Below the pieces are notes generated by a model. The model saw only the letters and a list, made by a program, of their open reading frames with translations. It did not search any database and was not told the DNA's origin. DNA of 64,000 bases from Topomyia yanbarensis (Eukaryota; Arthropoda; Insecta; Diptera; Culicidae): contig NC_080672.1 of assembly GCF_030247195.1 (NCBI RefSeq), positions 31,689,906 through 31,753,905 of the forward strand. Reading direction: 5' to 3'. The translations under genes and the position numbers were made by a program. Within the stretch, counting starts at the first letter, position 1; each line of letters starts with the position of its first letter. Of this stretch, positions 1 to 12,025 are shown piece after piece.

Positions 1-133
1 TTTTTGTAGAATATTCAAATAGTGCAAAAGTTTAGGTCACCTCGACGTATTAGACGCATTAGCTCAAATTTGGATAATTGCATGGTAATCGTGGGTCAAT
101 AAATATGCCTAATTTGGTGAACTTTATTGAATA

Positions 134-390
134 GAGACCATTTGTAAATTACGTAACGCAAAAATTGCCCAAAATTGACTCCCCCCTCCCCCATGTAACA
201 AAATGTCACAAATTTCTCTATACTCCCCTCCCTTATTACGTAACAAATTCCGGGAATTTTTTTTCTTCAGTAAAAACATGTTACGTAACGATCTAGCTTA
301 CTCCCCCTCCCCCATATGTCACAACATGTCACAATTTGTCGTACCCCCTCATCCCCCCCTAAAAGCGTTACGTAATTTATTAATGGTCCC
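134..390. mobile_element. short TIR MITE with ATA target duplication (PIF/Harbinger-type candidate)
   Basis: The left end at 134-157 and the reverse complement of the right end at 367-390 share gaccatt.....aaattacgtaacgc with few mismatches. The trinucleotide ATA flanks both ends (131-133 and 391-393), as expected for a 3-bp target duplication of the PIF/Harbinger type. The interior has two related C-rich segments around 180 and 300. No transposase is present. The superfamily is inferred only from the target-site length. Confidence 0.6.
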
Positions 391-1635
391 ATACAGTCTA
401 ATAGTTCAATGGAAATTTACTGACAAATTGAGTACAGATTTGTATGCTAGATCTACTAGACCAGCTTAGCTTTCACTTTTTTCAGTTTAGCTACAAATCA
501 ACAGTCCCGCAAGGAAGCAATGTGGTATCATTACTCTTCACGTTGCTCCTCAATGTGACTCATCACAATTTCAACTAAAAAATTAGTTTAGTTTTTGGTT
601 TCGTCTAGTTAATATCTGGGCGAACTAAGTTTTTGTTGAAAACAATAATCCAACGTTGTTGGTTTGATGCTGTCAGTTTCCTGTGCTAAAGCTTGAAATG
701 CTTGTCTCAGCTTGTAACGCTGGTTTTAGTCCAGACACAATTGCATATGCCGTTACACTACCTTTCCAGACAAGACACAAATGACTGGAATTCAACTAAT
801 GAAAAAATGTCAATCAAAATCATTCCTTTATTGAAATGTTTTTAAAGAAAATCAAGGTAAAACCAAATTGAGGTCAGTTGAATTTCTGTTTTTTGTGTGC
901 TGGTTCAGGTAGTTGCGTCCGGCCTAAAACAAGCTTTCCAAGCTGAGACAACTAGCTACCTGCATAACCGTTATGCCCAGCGTGTATGAACATAGTTGTT
1001 ATCGCTACCTTGATGTACATCAGTAAGGTGCGCATCTTGGCTACTTTGCTGTCATTTCGTGTGATGTGCGTCTTGAATCAAAATCAATAATAATTTTCAA
1101 TAACTATTATTTGAGAATCTCGCGAAATTTAGAGAAAATTTAGTTACATTTTTCATTTTCTGTTGAAATCAACTAATTAGGAAAACAAGATTTTTTTTTG
1201 TTATTTTCTTCATCGAATGGTTTTCAGAGTTATATTGCTGTATGGAGTTTGATTTTAACTGGGTCACACTGATTACTTAAAGCTGTAACTTCTGGAGATT
1301 CTCGTTGATTAATAAATGTCAAATTATTATTTTGTTTTTCTACGTGTTAATTCAATATATTGCTAATCGACTAAAATCAATAAGGAAATCGGTTCTCTGA
1401 ACATCGGAAGTGTGTAAACAGTAGCATTTTTTCCGGGACCGTGCAATCTGTCCAATAATTTGTCGCATATGAAGCTTGCTAAAAAAAGGAGTTATATGAA
1501 ATGCGAAATTTAGTTTTCCAAATCGTGAATAAAATATATTACGTCTAGTTCAAACGAATCAACTTGTCTTTGTCATTTATTTCATTTTCATGTCAGTAGA
1601 TCAAGCAACAAGTTTTAATATGATCCAGAAGGACC
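391..1635. other. AT-rich stretch with no recognised feature
   Basis: No coding region, tandem repeat or terminal inverted repeat was recognised on either strand. It probably belongs to intergenic DNA or an upstream intron. Confidence 0.5.
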
Positions 1636-2411
1636 TTATCGCAAACTAGTTATAAACATATTTCTTCTAATCGCATAAAACAAATTAAAATATTGAAACC
1701 ATTTTATAGTGGTTTTGGCAAAATGTGCTAATGCCAAATCATGCCGACACAATGGCGGAAAATTGTGCCTATTGTATAACGGAAGCATCCTTTTTTGCAA
1801 ACACTCACTAAACATCAGCATTTTTGGTTCCTTTGGTGTAGAAAATTGATGACTTTGAGCCACACTAACAAATTGCCTGCCAGACAAGAACTTTTTGTTC
1901 AAATTTTACCTCCTGGATAGACTTCTCGAGGTCAGTAACATTCTCACCAATGAATGTCGAATACAATTGTGGTCCTGGAAGCGTCCTGGAATCCTCCTTC
2001 ACATTCGTTTCATCATCCATGAAAATATATGAACAAGTACTGTAGTTGCAAAACCCGGTTATATAACTTACGGGCCCTTGTTTTTGCTTTATATTTTTTC
2101 TGAGCACTCTATTTTGATATTTTCTGCTTCTAGTATGTCCTCATGTTTTAATGCTTTTTATCCACTTATTCCAGTCTTTTTAGACAATTCACGAATCGAC
2201 ATCGATTTATTTCGATTGATGAGTTTGGCTACCTACCGGTCCTAATTTGGGTTAGCCGGTCCTGGTTTTCTTCCTCATCCCGGTAGATCATCCACCGAAT
2301 AGTGTTCCCCGAATGTGTCGATTTTACAGTTGCGCGGTGACTATCGCAGCGCTTCGCTAAATTATTTATCGTGGCACCCTTCTCATGCAGCCATGTGTCC
2401 ACGATTATCAT
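1636..2411 (-). pseudogene. decayed DD37E (ITmD37E) transposase relic
   Basis: Three minus-strand fragments lie in transposase order. At 2411-2229 there is an N-terminal helix-turn-helix-like part. At 2020-1870 the first catalytic region is MDDETNVKEDSRTLPGP, followed by VLVWQAIC. At 1830-1690 is ECLQKRMLPLYNRH..PPLCRHDLALAHFAKTTIKW, with the second catalytic Asp in RHDLA. The same blocks occur in the better-preserved copy at 20319-21340. Multiple frameshifts and loss of the C-terminal Glu region make it a dead copy. No terminal repeats were recognised. Confidence 0.75.
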
Positions 2412-5060
2412 TTTAGTCTCCTTAAGAATTCATGTCATTATGAAAACAATAAACATGCAACAACCAAACAGTTCCTGATTTCTTTTTTTTCTTTTTTCGT
2501 CGTATTCGGGTGAATACAATACATGTGTTCGAATGGGAATGTTTTAAGTGGTTTCAACTTATTTTCGTGCACGTCTTTTCAAATTTAGTTCCAGTTTTGG
2601 CTACATTTATCCTCCTTTCAGTTTGAGGCCGAGAGTCATCGTTTGTTACGATATCTTGATTAGAAAATCACAAAAATACTCATACACTTTTTTGCGTGCC
2701 CAGGCTCGATTGAAGCGAAATGAGCTAATGGAATAACCTATCCGGAAAACTTGTTCCTTGCTTCTACCCCGCCCACCTGCTAATACCGACGAACTCTCTA
2801 CTTTTGGAGTGGTGCTCTGATTTGCTCCCGTATATGTGCCCGCTCCAGAGTGCCACCCAACAATCGACGAAACGAACCATTCCTGAACGGACTGCTATGG
2901 TTAGGGGGAATCGTGTTTATTTTATATGCTAGTCAAACTTTGCATATTTTGGCTGCCCGGTGAAGCGTGGCAGCAGCAATGATAATGGTAATTATATTTC
3001 AAATAATTGTTTTGCATTTTCCGTTTGATTATGTGCGGCTTGTTATTACATGTGAATGTGTGTATGTGGTTCTAAGAATCGTCCATTTGTTTTAGTTTGC
3101 ACTACTCGGTCGGGAGTTGTTAGGCAACGGTCTTTTAATTTCGTAATTCGAATATCCAATTTCGAATGCAGACCCGCGCTCGCTCATTTGCTGGCAAACC
3201 TGGCTTACCGTATACCGCGATGCATCGGATGCTCAAATTTGAATTTAGTGCTTTTGCTGCCGACAATGTTAACAAACTTACACTGAAATATCGCATTATT
3301 CATGGCACTAATTACTAATTTATTGCCAATTTAAATTCATATGACTATACGTAAACACATGCGGAGGTGATAGGTGAAAAACCTGCAAACTCGCGTAGCT
3401 AATGCAATGTACGTGGTGTACGCGTATGAAAAGTTATAACGAGAAATTTTCCACATTCCGAACGGAACCAAGTTTTCTCTCTATCATTAGCATAATCGTT
3501 TGGCAACTGCACGGTAAAGCCCACGGCTCTCTGTCTCTGCCGTAATTGAATTGAGATATGCACGTTAATGAGCGAATTAAAATGCACTTAGCATTCGTAT
3601 TCCGGGCTTTCGCTCATTCTTTTTTCGGGGGTGAAAGCGGAAATTTTTTGCCTGGCGTTTCTTTTTTATTAGAACAGTCTTACAATTGGGAATGTAATAC
3701 ATTTCGTTGCCGCTTTGGGGTGAGATTATTAAAAAGTTCTAACGATTAATTGCCGTACAATTTAGCTGTTAGGTGATACTTCGTCAAAGAAACCAGGTAC
3801 GAGAGTTACTTATCCACTAATGTTCGGTACACCTCCTATCAAACCAGTGGTATCCTACTAAACAATTTCACGGCTAATAAGCCTCGTGAACTTGCTGTCA
3901 TGTTGCAGCGTTAAGTTTGAGAACAAACTAGCTTGCATATATTTCTTTCTAAGAAGAGTAATGGTATTTTAGGCATCAAGTACGCAGTACGTATATCCAG
4001 GCCTGTAGCGTAGGCCTCTGCCAAAATTGAATATAATATTCGTGTGGATCAAATAAAACAAAAATGTTATATCTAAAAGTAATTATTCTTGAAAATGGTG
4101 TTATTGGAGAAACAGATGATCGACAAGATCAACGATTTCGTGTGAAGCCTTGAGTCGTGTATCCGCTAGCATCTCTATAAATTTCAACAGGAAACTCTTG
4201 GCGATTTAACATTCGATTCGTGGATGAATGGTTTTATGTTGTTAATTATTCTGGTGAAAATTTAAATTGGCTTCACACAATCTTGTAATTAACAGAGGTT
4301 TGCAACAGAACGCGCAAATTCAAGTAGGTAATTTCAGAGACCTTAATAGAATAAAGTAGAGCTCTTGTAGCATCATCACCATGCTATCGGCCATCGCGCT
4401 TCGTTTCCGAAAACACGATGGTACCAACACAGCTAGTGTACTGGCGTTTTGTCACGGTGCACAAATTTTGTCTTACCATCGTTGTGTGAACGGGAACGCG
4501 ATCGTCCACGGGAACTGCCACTGCTGCGTGATGAAACTAATCTGTAATCTCCATCTGTTTTATGAAATAAGTGAGAATAAGTGCCCATACTAAAGTATGG
4601 TTCAAAAATCGAACTGTATAAAAAATCTTATGTGTACACCAAAGGGGCACAAAACGGAGACTCCACCAAAGGCGCCAGAAGAGTACACTTGGGTCATTTC
4701 AGCCCCATTCAGATATATTATCAACAAATGGCGTGGTTTTCAATTTTGAAGTGCATTGAAAAAAAATAACGAGCGTGTTTAAAATTTCAACTGCGAAAAC
4801 TTCAAATTAAAAAGTAGCAAAAATAATTGCAAGCTTTATCGCTCGCTTTCAGCGTTGAATCTCTGGACAACATGTTGAGTTACTTGAGATTTTTGGTGTT
4901 CCTGTAAGCGCTGACGTATTGGGTGGTTTACTCCGGCTTTGTGTCAGCGCTTTCTCAAGCTGATATATTTGGCGGCCTCTCAGGAGATAAAAAACCTTTG
5001 CAGTCTATTATGCCTATAGTTTTAGGAACCGAAACAGATGTTTTTTTTATTGCATTTGGG
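2412..5060. other. AT-rich stretch, no gene recognised
   Basis: Small open frames lack family features. A short segment near 4620-4730 (caccaaaggggcacaaaac... and following) resembles 10715-10800, so it is a dispersed repeat of unknown type. Nothing else was recognised. Confidence 0.45.
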
Positions 5061-6904
5061 GATTGTCGGAGTCGCGCTCTTCCTTAGCAAAAAGAGCATA
5101 TCTGAAGCAAGAGGTCATTGAAACAGTCAACTCCGAACCTCAATTCCACGCATTACCTACTCGAATCGGTGACCACACCGGCTATCTCGACTATGTTATC
5201 GGGCATATATACGCGGTAGTCCTTCATAAAAGATTTGTAGCCAGTAATGTCTTTTTTTGCTTTAGACAGGATATAACAATGATGAACTAGTTTGGTAATT
5301 ATCCCCCCAAAACTGAGAATGAAATTCTTGTTTGGTCATTTATGAAAATTAAAACAAAAAACTGTATTCAGCTAAGTTGTAGGGAATATCAAAGGAAACA
5401 ACTTTGTCGAAGAAACTATGAGTCTATCTGTTGGTTTTCATGGACATTTTTTACAAAACAATTTTCTTGGAGATATTTTAGATTTTCAGAATATTATAAG
5501 ATTTTATCCAGCGTAAGAAAGTACACAATTTTTCTAACACCATTTTTTTCTATCTCTTATATCTAAGGAGTTATCGAAAGTTTTAATTCCAAAGCAAATA
5601 ATATTTTGGTATGAAATAACATTGTTTGTTACAGATTTGTGGCAGATCTTTCTTTGGTGGTATATTTAACGGCCTTTCAAAAGATGGGTGGGTAATGTCA
5701 GAGGCATAACCGGAGTGAAGTAGAATACACTTTAGACTGGTTATACAAATGCTACAATTTTGACTATCTTTTGATATGTTGTATTAAAAGCAATTATTCT
5801 ATCGCTCAAGGTGGTGTGTTGCAGAACATCCAATCAGTACTGCTGCCCAAGAAAACCGAAAAAAACATAAATCGAACGCTGAAACTCACCAATGAAATTC
5901 ATATTGCTGTAAAAACCATAATTTTCAGGACGCTCACATATTTTTGATAAAGAACAAAATTGAAATTGTGTTTCCAATACGGAGGTTATCAGAGTAAAGA
6001 GAGTAATGTAATACGGCACCTTGGTAAAATGTTTGAGAATTGAAACCTTGTTTGAATGCGCCTAGTTACTCCAGTTTGTTTCAGGCGACCATATTTGCAA
6101 TTTGCGTACTGAAATAAATCAAAATTTTGGGTTTAACCCAAATTGTTCTCCAGGGAGAAATAGCCCATGAAATCGAAAATGCAAACTTATTCTTTGAAAT
6201 AATTTTGGTGGCCCTGAAAGGGGCCTTTTTTATAACGATCTAACTGAGTTGTACCTCTGCCTGAGATATTCTTGCAAATTTCGCATTTTCCTCGCTATTT
6301 TCGAATGATATTAAAAAAAATACTTTTTTGCTTTATTTGTTGTAGTCACACTTATTCCGAAATTTAATACGAAATACGTGCACAAATTTCCAATATGGTG
6401 CAAAAACATTGCGATTTCGATCAGTACAACGGAAGATATTCACATTTCAAAACTGGGAAAATTTCTCAACTGAAATTTTTGCAACGGGACCCCATATTGA
6501 AACGTTAGAAGTATTCTACTTCAAAAGAGATAAAAAAATATTGTTTTGAAAACTCATTTACTTGTAATTAGTGCTGTACAGCACGCATGCCGCGCGATAC
6601 AAACAATCGATCATGCAGACGATCCTTGTCGAAAAATACGCGAAGTAGTATCGCCAAAAGGTCACCCGACACAGTTAGAAGTTCTGGTGCGATTTTCACT
6701 CATAACCTTCGCTCACTAAGGCAAGAGGTCATTGAAACAGACAATCCCGTTCTTCATTAGATCCACGCATGCCAAGTCCGAATCGAAAGCTACACTATCG
6801 ATCTCAACTTTGTGAGCGGGCATGTAAACGCGTTAGTTCTTAGTGAAAGTCTTTTCGCCACAGTAACGTCATTTGTTTGATTTAGACAAAGTATCACAAT
6901 CCTG
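5060..6904. repeat. diverged duplicate segments (5070-5290 and 6715-6904)
   Basis: Both segments carry the same run of short blocks: gcaagaggtcattgaaacag, then a tgagcgggcatgta-like block, and a tttagaca.agtatcacaat-like block, in the same order and orientation. They appear to be diverged copies of one dispersed repeat. No open frame is conserved. The interval between them has no recognised gene. Confidence 0.5.
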
Positions 6905-7765
6905 AGCTTATCTAGGCGAACTTTCAAGATATCTGGCACAGCTGAATATTTCTGCGTCTTGCGGAATACTAGAATACTTCGCGGACCATCTTTGATCCGA
7001 AAGAAGATCGGATATGGTCGAACCCAGCTCAACATGTTGGAATTTAAATGGAAGCGACGAATCTTGCTCGACGTCCATTTTAGGATGATTTGGGTCAATT
7101 GAGGAGTACACTTAACATACGATAGCGTGCCAATATGTATTGTCTTCCAAGAAATTTCAAATCGGACACAACTCAAAAGCATTGGTACCTCGAAAAAGTC
7201 GCCATGCAAAATTTGAGCGCAATCGAAAAACAGTGTCATGAAGCGTCGAGATCTGGTGTAATGTTGAAAAAATGTCTTTGTGGTATAAAGAATATCTTTG
7301 AATTGAATTTCGAATTTGAAAAAAAAACAAGTTTTTTGGTTCTTCTTTGAAAATCTCAGTTTATAAATTAAAATTACCGGAGGGGCAATTTTTGTCAAAT
7401 CATTTTTATGAGATCCGCTGTTTCATGCAGTTCTAGGACATTTGGCATAGAAAATAAATTAAAAGCAGCCTTTTCAAACCCCAGTATCAACTCAAATCCA
7501 GAATTTTCCAAGTTTCATAAAGGATATCTTAAAACAAAATTCAGGGTGGCAGTAAATCTCGACGTTTCAATACATCCTAAGCCATTTAGCATAAAAAATT
7601 CGAATTCAATTTTTAAATATTTTAAGGGTCTTTTTGTGTTTTTTAACTAGTTAATTTTTTTTCACTTTGGCCGTTTTACGCAACCCCTTAATCGCATCCG
7701 ATTGAGCTAAACGTTTTTTTTGTGAAGGTGCGTCCAGTTATTAACTTCGTTGATCACCTGTTTTC
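6905..7765. repeat. dispersed repeat, copy 1 (second copy at 38166-39260)
   Basis: Matching blocks recur in the same order in both copies: gaatatttctgcgtctt, gatatggtcgaacccag, gtcatgaag.gtcgagatc.ggtgtaatg, and gcgcaaccccttaatcg near the end. Copies differ by many substitutions and indels. No protein was recognised. The 202-aa minus frame here is not supported by any family feature. Confidence 0.6.
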
Positions 7766-7773
7766 CACACATT

Positions 7774-9457
7774 CCATTGTACAGTTGTCCAGAATGCAAA
7801 TTTAGCAGGAATTTTGAGATTTCACTAAAACTAAACAACTTAACCTTATTAAGTCTTTGGAGAAGTTTTCGTAGTTTATGAGCCCCGTCTTTTTTCTAAA
7901 ACAACAGTTAGGGTGGTTCTAATTTTACCAAGATCAAAAAATTAACTTTTTAATCATTCTAGCTAAAGTCAAACGACCTTCAGCGAAGTTGTAGAACGAC
8001 AAATTTTGGAAAAGTTTGCTGAAGACATGTAAGCTTTATCTGTCATACTTTTTATTTTACAATAAATTTAAAGTCAGAGCTTAGGGTGTTTCTTCGAAAT
8101 ACAGTTTTATTCCAATAACTTTTGCTGTTTTCATTTTAAACTGAAGTAGTCTTCAGACAACTTTAAGATTGTTTCAAGGGGAACAATTTGTTTTATGGCA
8201 CCTATTTCCGTTGAAAAGTTTTGATAATTTTTTCATCAAAAATGGGGTTGCTTGGAATAACAATATCACTCATTTGGGGCAAATAAAAGATAACTCTTTT
8301 TGAGCTATAAATAAGGTCATGATTAGAGTTATAATTGAGCAAAAAATAGCGAATACGATATCTTTCAAAATTTCATAAAATTGATTTAAAAAAATCTATT
8401 TTTGAAATATTAAGTGCTTATATCTTCTGAACAATAAAAAAATTTTGATGTATTAGAACGAAATGTTCGTCTTCAAAAACTCTGAAAAACATCTGAAGGA
8501 TAGGTTGGAAAAAAATTAAATCTGAAAAAGTTATATTAAAAATATGGTTTTTTCTTGAATTGACTCTTTGTAATATGTTTAAATTACTTTCACGGTGACC
8601 AATATAAAAAATGTAGTTTCTTTTTCATGATAAAATATTGCACTTTACAATACTTTTCTATTATTTTAAAGAGTAGGTAGGGTGGTTCTATTTTTTTTTA
8701 AATCAGAAAATTAACTATTTAATGGTTCGAGATAGAGCATCGCTGTCTTCCAGAAAATTGAAGAAAATGAAATTTTAAAAAACTTTGCCGAAGATACTGA
8801 CACTCTATGTCGCGTACTTTTCATTTTACATGAAATTTACCAAAAAAATTTAGGGAGTTTCTTAAAAAATGGTTTTCTTTGTATAACTTTTGAAGTTTTG
8901 ATTTTTCATTAAGATCACTTTAGAAATACTTTCAGATATTTTGAAGAAGAACAATTTGTCTTAATATATTGAAAGTTATATTTTTTATATAAAAGTTCTT
9001 ATAACTTTAAAAGGAAAAAAAGTCAAGTAGTTGGTGTTTTAAAGCAAATTATGCGCCCTAAAATAATCTTCAAGTTGTCCAAAAGGTACTTTAGCGTAAA
9101 ATAGAAACTTCAAAAGCTTTAGAAATAAATCCGTTTTTTTAAGAAACACCCTAAAGCTTAGATTTGAATTTCTCGTGCAATGGAAAATATAAAAGCTAGA
9201 GCTTGCATGTCTTCAGCAAATTTGTCTAAAATGTGTTTATCTACAACTTCATCGAAGAGAGTAAAGCTCTATCTCAAACCGTTAAAAAGTTCTATTTTAA
9301 ATATTACTAAATTTAGAACCACCCTAGCATCGGTTTAAACAAAAAGAAGGGCCTTGAAAAGTACAACAACTTTGCCAAAACATGTTGTAAGGCTAATTTA
9401 ATTTTAGCAAAAAGTTAAAATCCTGCTAAATTCGCATTCTGGACCACTGTGCATTGG
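7774..9457. mobile_element. long foldback element with internal repeated modules
   Basis: The first ~50 bp (ccattgtacagttgtccaga...) are found in reverse complement at the right end near 9410-9457. Further inside, the block around agggtggttct at 7910 recurs directly near 8678 and in inverted form near 9320. The element is therefore built of roughly 0.3-kb modules, two direct and one inverted, around an AT-rich core. No transposase was found, so it is a non-autonomous foldback-type element. Confidence 0.65.
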
Positions 9458-9664
9458 CACTCTAATATACAGTCGTCTGAATAGACGCTCTCTCCGTCGC
9501 CTTCAAATATCTAGCGTCAACTGATTTCCTAAATATATAGTAAAAGATTTGTGGCTGGAATTTACAGGAAATGAACGACAGTCAAACATTAATTAAGTAA
9601 TGAGTAGGTGGGTCATTTTTAAGTAAACAAATTATTATTTGAAGGCCGAACTATTTATAGTTGT

Positions 9665-10695
9665 GGTACCGGTAATACCGGTACCGAAAATCCCGGGAAA
9701 CCGACACATTATTGGTACCGTAATACCGGTACTGAATAAAAACCAGTACCGGTATTACCGGTACCATATATTTTTTATGAAAAATATGTGGACTCTATAG
9801 CGGGACTCGTTTCCAAATATCGGTCTGCAATGTGGCTTTTAACCCTCAAAAAGGCAAGGGGTCTCAGAGTCCTCGCTAGTTACAGTTCTTTAGTTTCAAT
9901 GAGCTTGTAGTTTGAAATACAAATGATCGAACGTTTTCGGGCTTTCGATTGTCTCACTGATAAAATGACAAAAAAGAGGCTGTTGATTTTATTGCGTCTT
10001 AGAAGCGATGCTTCTTAAAGTCACTATTTTTGGTTGCCTTTTTGAGGGTTAATTATATTTAATTATCTTCTAGATAAATCGTTCAGCTTACGCCTTTGTG
10101 GGGAAATGAGGTGGAGCCATCATAATAATTCCAATTATTCACTAGTAATAAGGCTTTGGCCTTAGTCATGTCTGTATTTCGTTTGCGCTTAAATCTTTAC
10201 CTATAAAAGAACGAACAGCGATTTAGCAGCCTAAAATTTTAGAGTTGGTCAACTGCTTCAAATGGATGTGATTTATAATTTTTGGTGATCGGAAAAGACA
10301 GCAAAACTCCCTAGTTTACAGGAAATTAGGAGCCTTGGTGTGCATAAAAGTCGAAACCAATTTTTACAGCAAAGCGATAATGCCGAGAGGAAACGTTGGT
10401 ACGTACATGTATTTACATTATCGTTTCGATTTTCTGTTGATAATAGGATTTCTTACATTTACCATCTGTTGAAGTCAACGAAAGTCGCACCGCTTAGCAG
10501 TTAATGAATTCAAAGTGGCCTAGATCTCGAAATAAAAGAAGGTGTCGCATTCGAAAGATACCTTTTGCTGCAATGAGACATCAGTTTGAGGATTTTTTCG
10601 AATCTTTTGAAAAAAATATTCGAGTACCGGCACTTTACCGGTACTACCGGTACTGGGTACTGTCAGTCCCGCAGTACCGGTTCTCGCCAAAATGG
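9665..10695. mobile_element. element bounded by ACCGGTA-rich palindromic ends
   Basis: Clusters of overlapping taccggta palindromes occur at 9665-9774 and 10623-10695, about 1 kb apart. They may be the subterminal repeats of one non-autonomous DNA element. The interior holds a TTAA-flanked MITE at 9843-10048. No transposase and no certain target duplication were seen, so the boundaries are approximate. Confidence 0.4.
9843..10048. mobile_element. 206-bp TTAA-flanked MITE
   Basis: It begins ccctcaaaaaggcaa and ends ttgcctttttgaggg, a 15-bp perfect inverted repeat. TTAA lies on both sides (9839-9842 and 10049-10052). A second, right-truncated copy is at about 15555-15742. TTAA target sites with CCC termini are typical of piggyBac-type elements. 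Confidence 0.8.
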
Positions 10696-11345
10696 GTCTA
10701 GGCCGAACTGAAAAAGAAAGCCAAAGTAAACACCAACGGGGCGCAAAACTGAGATTCCGCCAAGGGAACCAGAAGACCACGCTAAGGCTCTGAATATATG
10801 CACTTGCAAGAAAAATGTTACATATATATCTCACTTTTAGGCAGGTTAATCATCAAAATAACCCTGTTCACAAATTCCTCTGAAGACATCATTGACCCAC
10901 ATCTAACGATTTAACATCTATAACGATTGCTGAGCCACGGGTTATGGCTTTGCAGTAATTCTGGCTGGCTCCAGTTAGTAACACAAATTAATCTGAGCAC
11001 CTGGCACCCCTGGGGATTGCATTGCCGAAACATACCCTAGAAAATAAGTTGTTTTTTATTCTCTGCAATTTTTGCTGTCTTTGAATGACCCAACCCCATA
11101 CTGCAGCAAATCTTCCAACGTTACCCCCAATTAGGTGCTTGCTCCATTGATTTCAACTGACTTTGCAGGTACGTAGGCACAATACACCTGCATAAGGTGC
11201 TTGCCAGCCTTTGTGAATAGGCATATGAATGAAAAGCTAAAGGCCTTAGCTAATAACTTACAAAAGAATTTAATTGATTCTGTCAGCATGAAAAATTTTA
11301 TTAACAATTTCGTAAAATGATCATTTTTTACCATTTTGAAAAATG
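10696..11345. other. AT-rich stretch, no gene recognised
   Basis: Apart from a short dispersed-repeat segment near 10715-10800 (shared with about 4620-4730), nothing was recognised here on either strand. Confidence 0.45.
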
Positions 11346-11897
11346 TGGTCGGTTGTCGGCACCCTAAGAAAATTTGCTAAGAATGGAAAAATATGAATGA
11401 AAATCATCAAGATTCAAAGGGAAGAGGAAATTTATTGATCAACAACCATCAAAGGCATTTTGAACAACATTTTTCATCAGAACCACGCTCTGTGTATGTG
11501 AAAAACTGGTGCGAATATTACGCACTGCTAATGCACTAATGGATCTCATTCATTGCAATTGAGTGAGTTTCAGGCAGCCCATTTTTTTATCAAATCTTCA
11601 GAAAAAATCATATAGAAGGCAAAGGAGGAGGGGGCTACAGGATAGCCCTGAAACACCCCCCCTCAATTTTTTGGTCGTGGCAATCTGGAATATACAATGC
11701 GACCCACCGGTAAAAACACGACCAGTTGGGTTTTCTTTTTGTAAATGTGAAACGCTAAACCGGAAGTCGCCTTTCTGGGTTTCAGAATGGTTCCAAAGAT
11801 CGATCTATTCGTAAAACCCGTTCCAAAAATACCCATATTGATTAGGTTATTGAGAACTCAGCATTTGCCTCAAAAAATGGGGTGCCGACAACCGATT
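11346..11897. mobile_element. element bounded by GGTCGGTTGTCGGCACCC inverted ends
   Basis: The left end at 11347-11364 reads ggtcggttgtcggcaccc. The right end at 11880-11896 reads gggtgccgacaaccga, its reverse complement. The same motif recurs twice at 18223-18262, showing that it is a dispersed family end. No transposase is visible inside. The target duplication was not resolved. Confidence 0.5.
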
Positions 11898-12025
11898 TTA
11901 GTAAGCTTTTTGAAAACTGAACAAAAAAAAACTTTTCGGTGCCATTCAATGTTAAATCACAAAACAGAATAAAATCACATCGAAAATAGTCAATGCGCAT
12001 ACTTTTTCGTTCGATTTACTTTTTG

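Noticed and set aside
6790..7398. 202-codon minus frame
   Set aside because: It lies in a dispersed repeat whose second copy (38166-39165) does not keep the frame.
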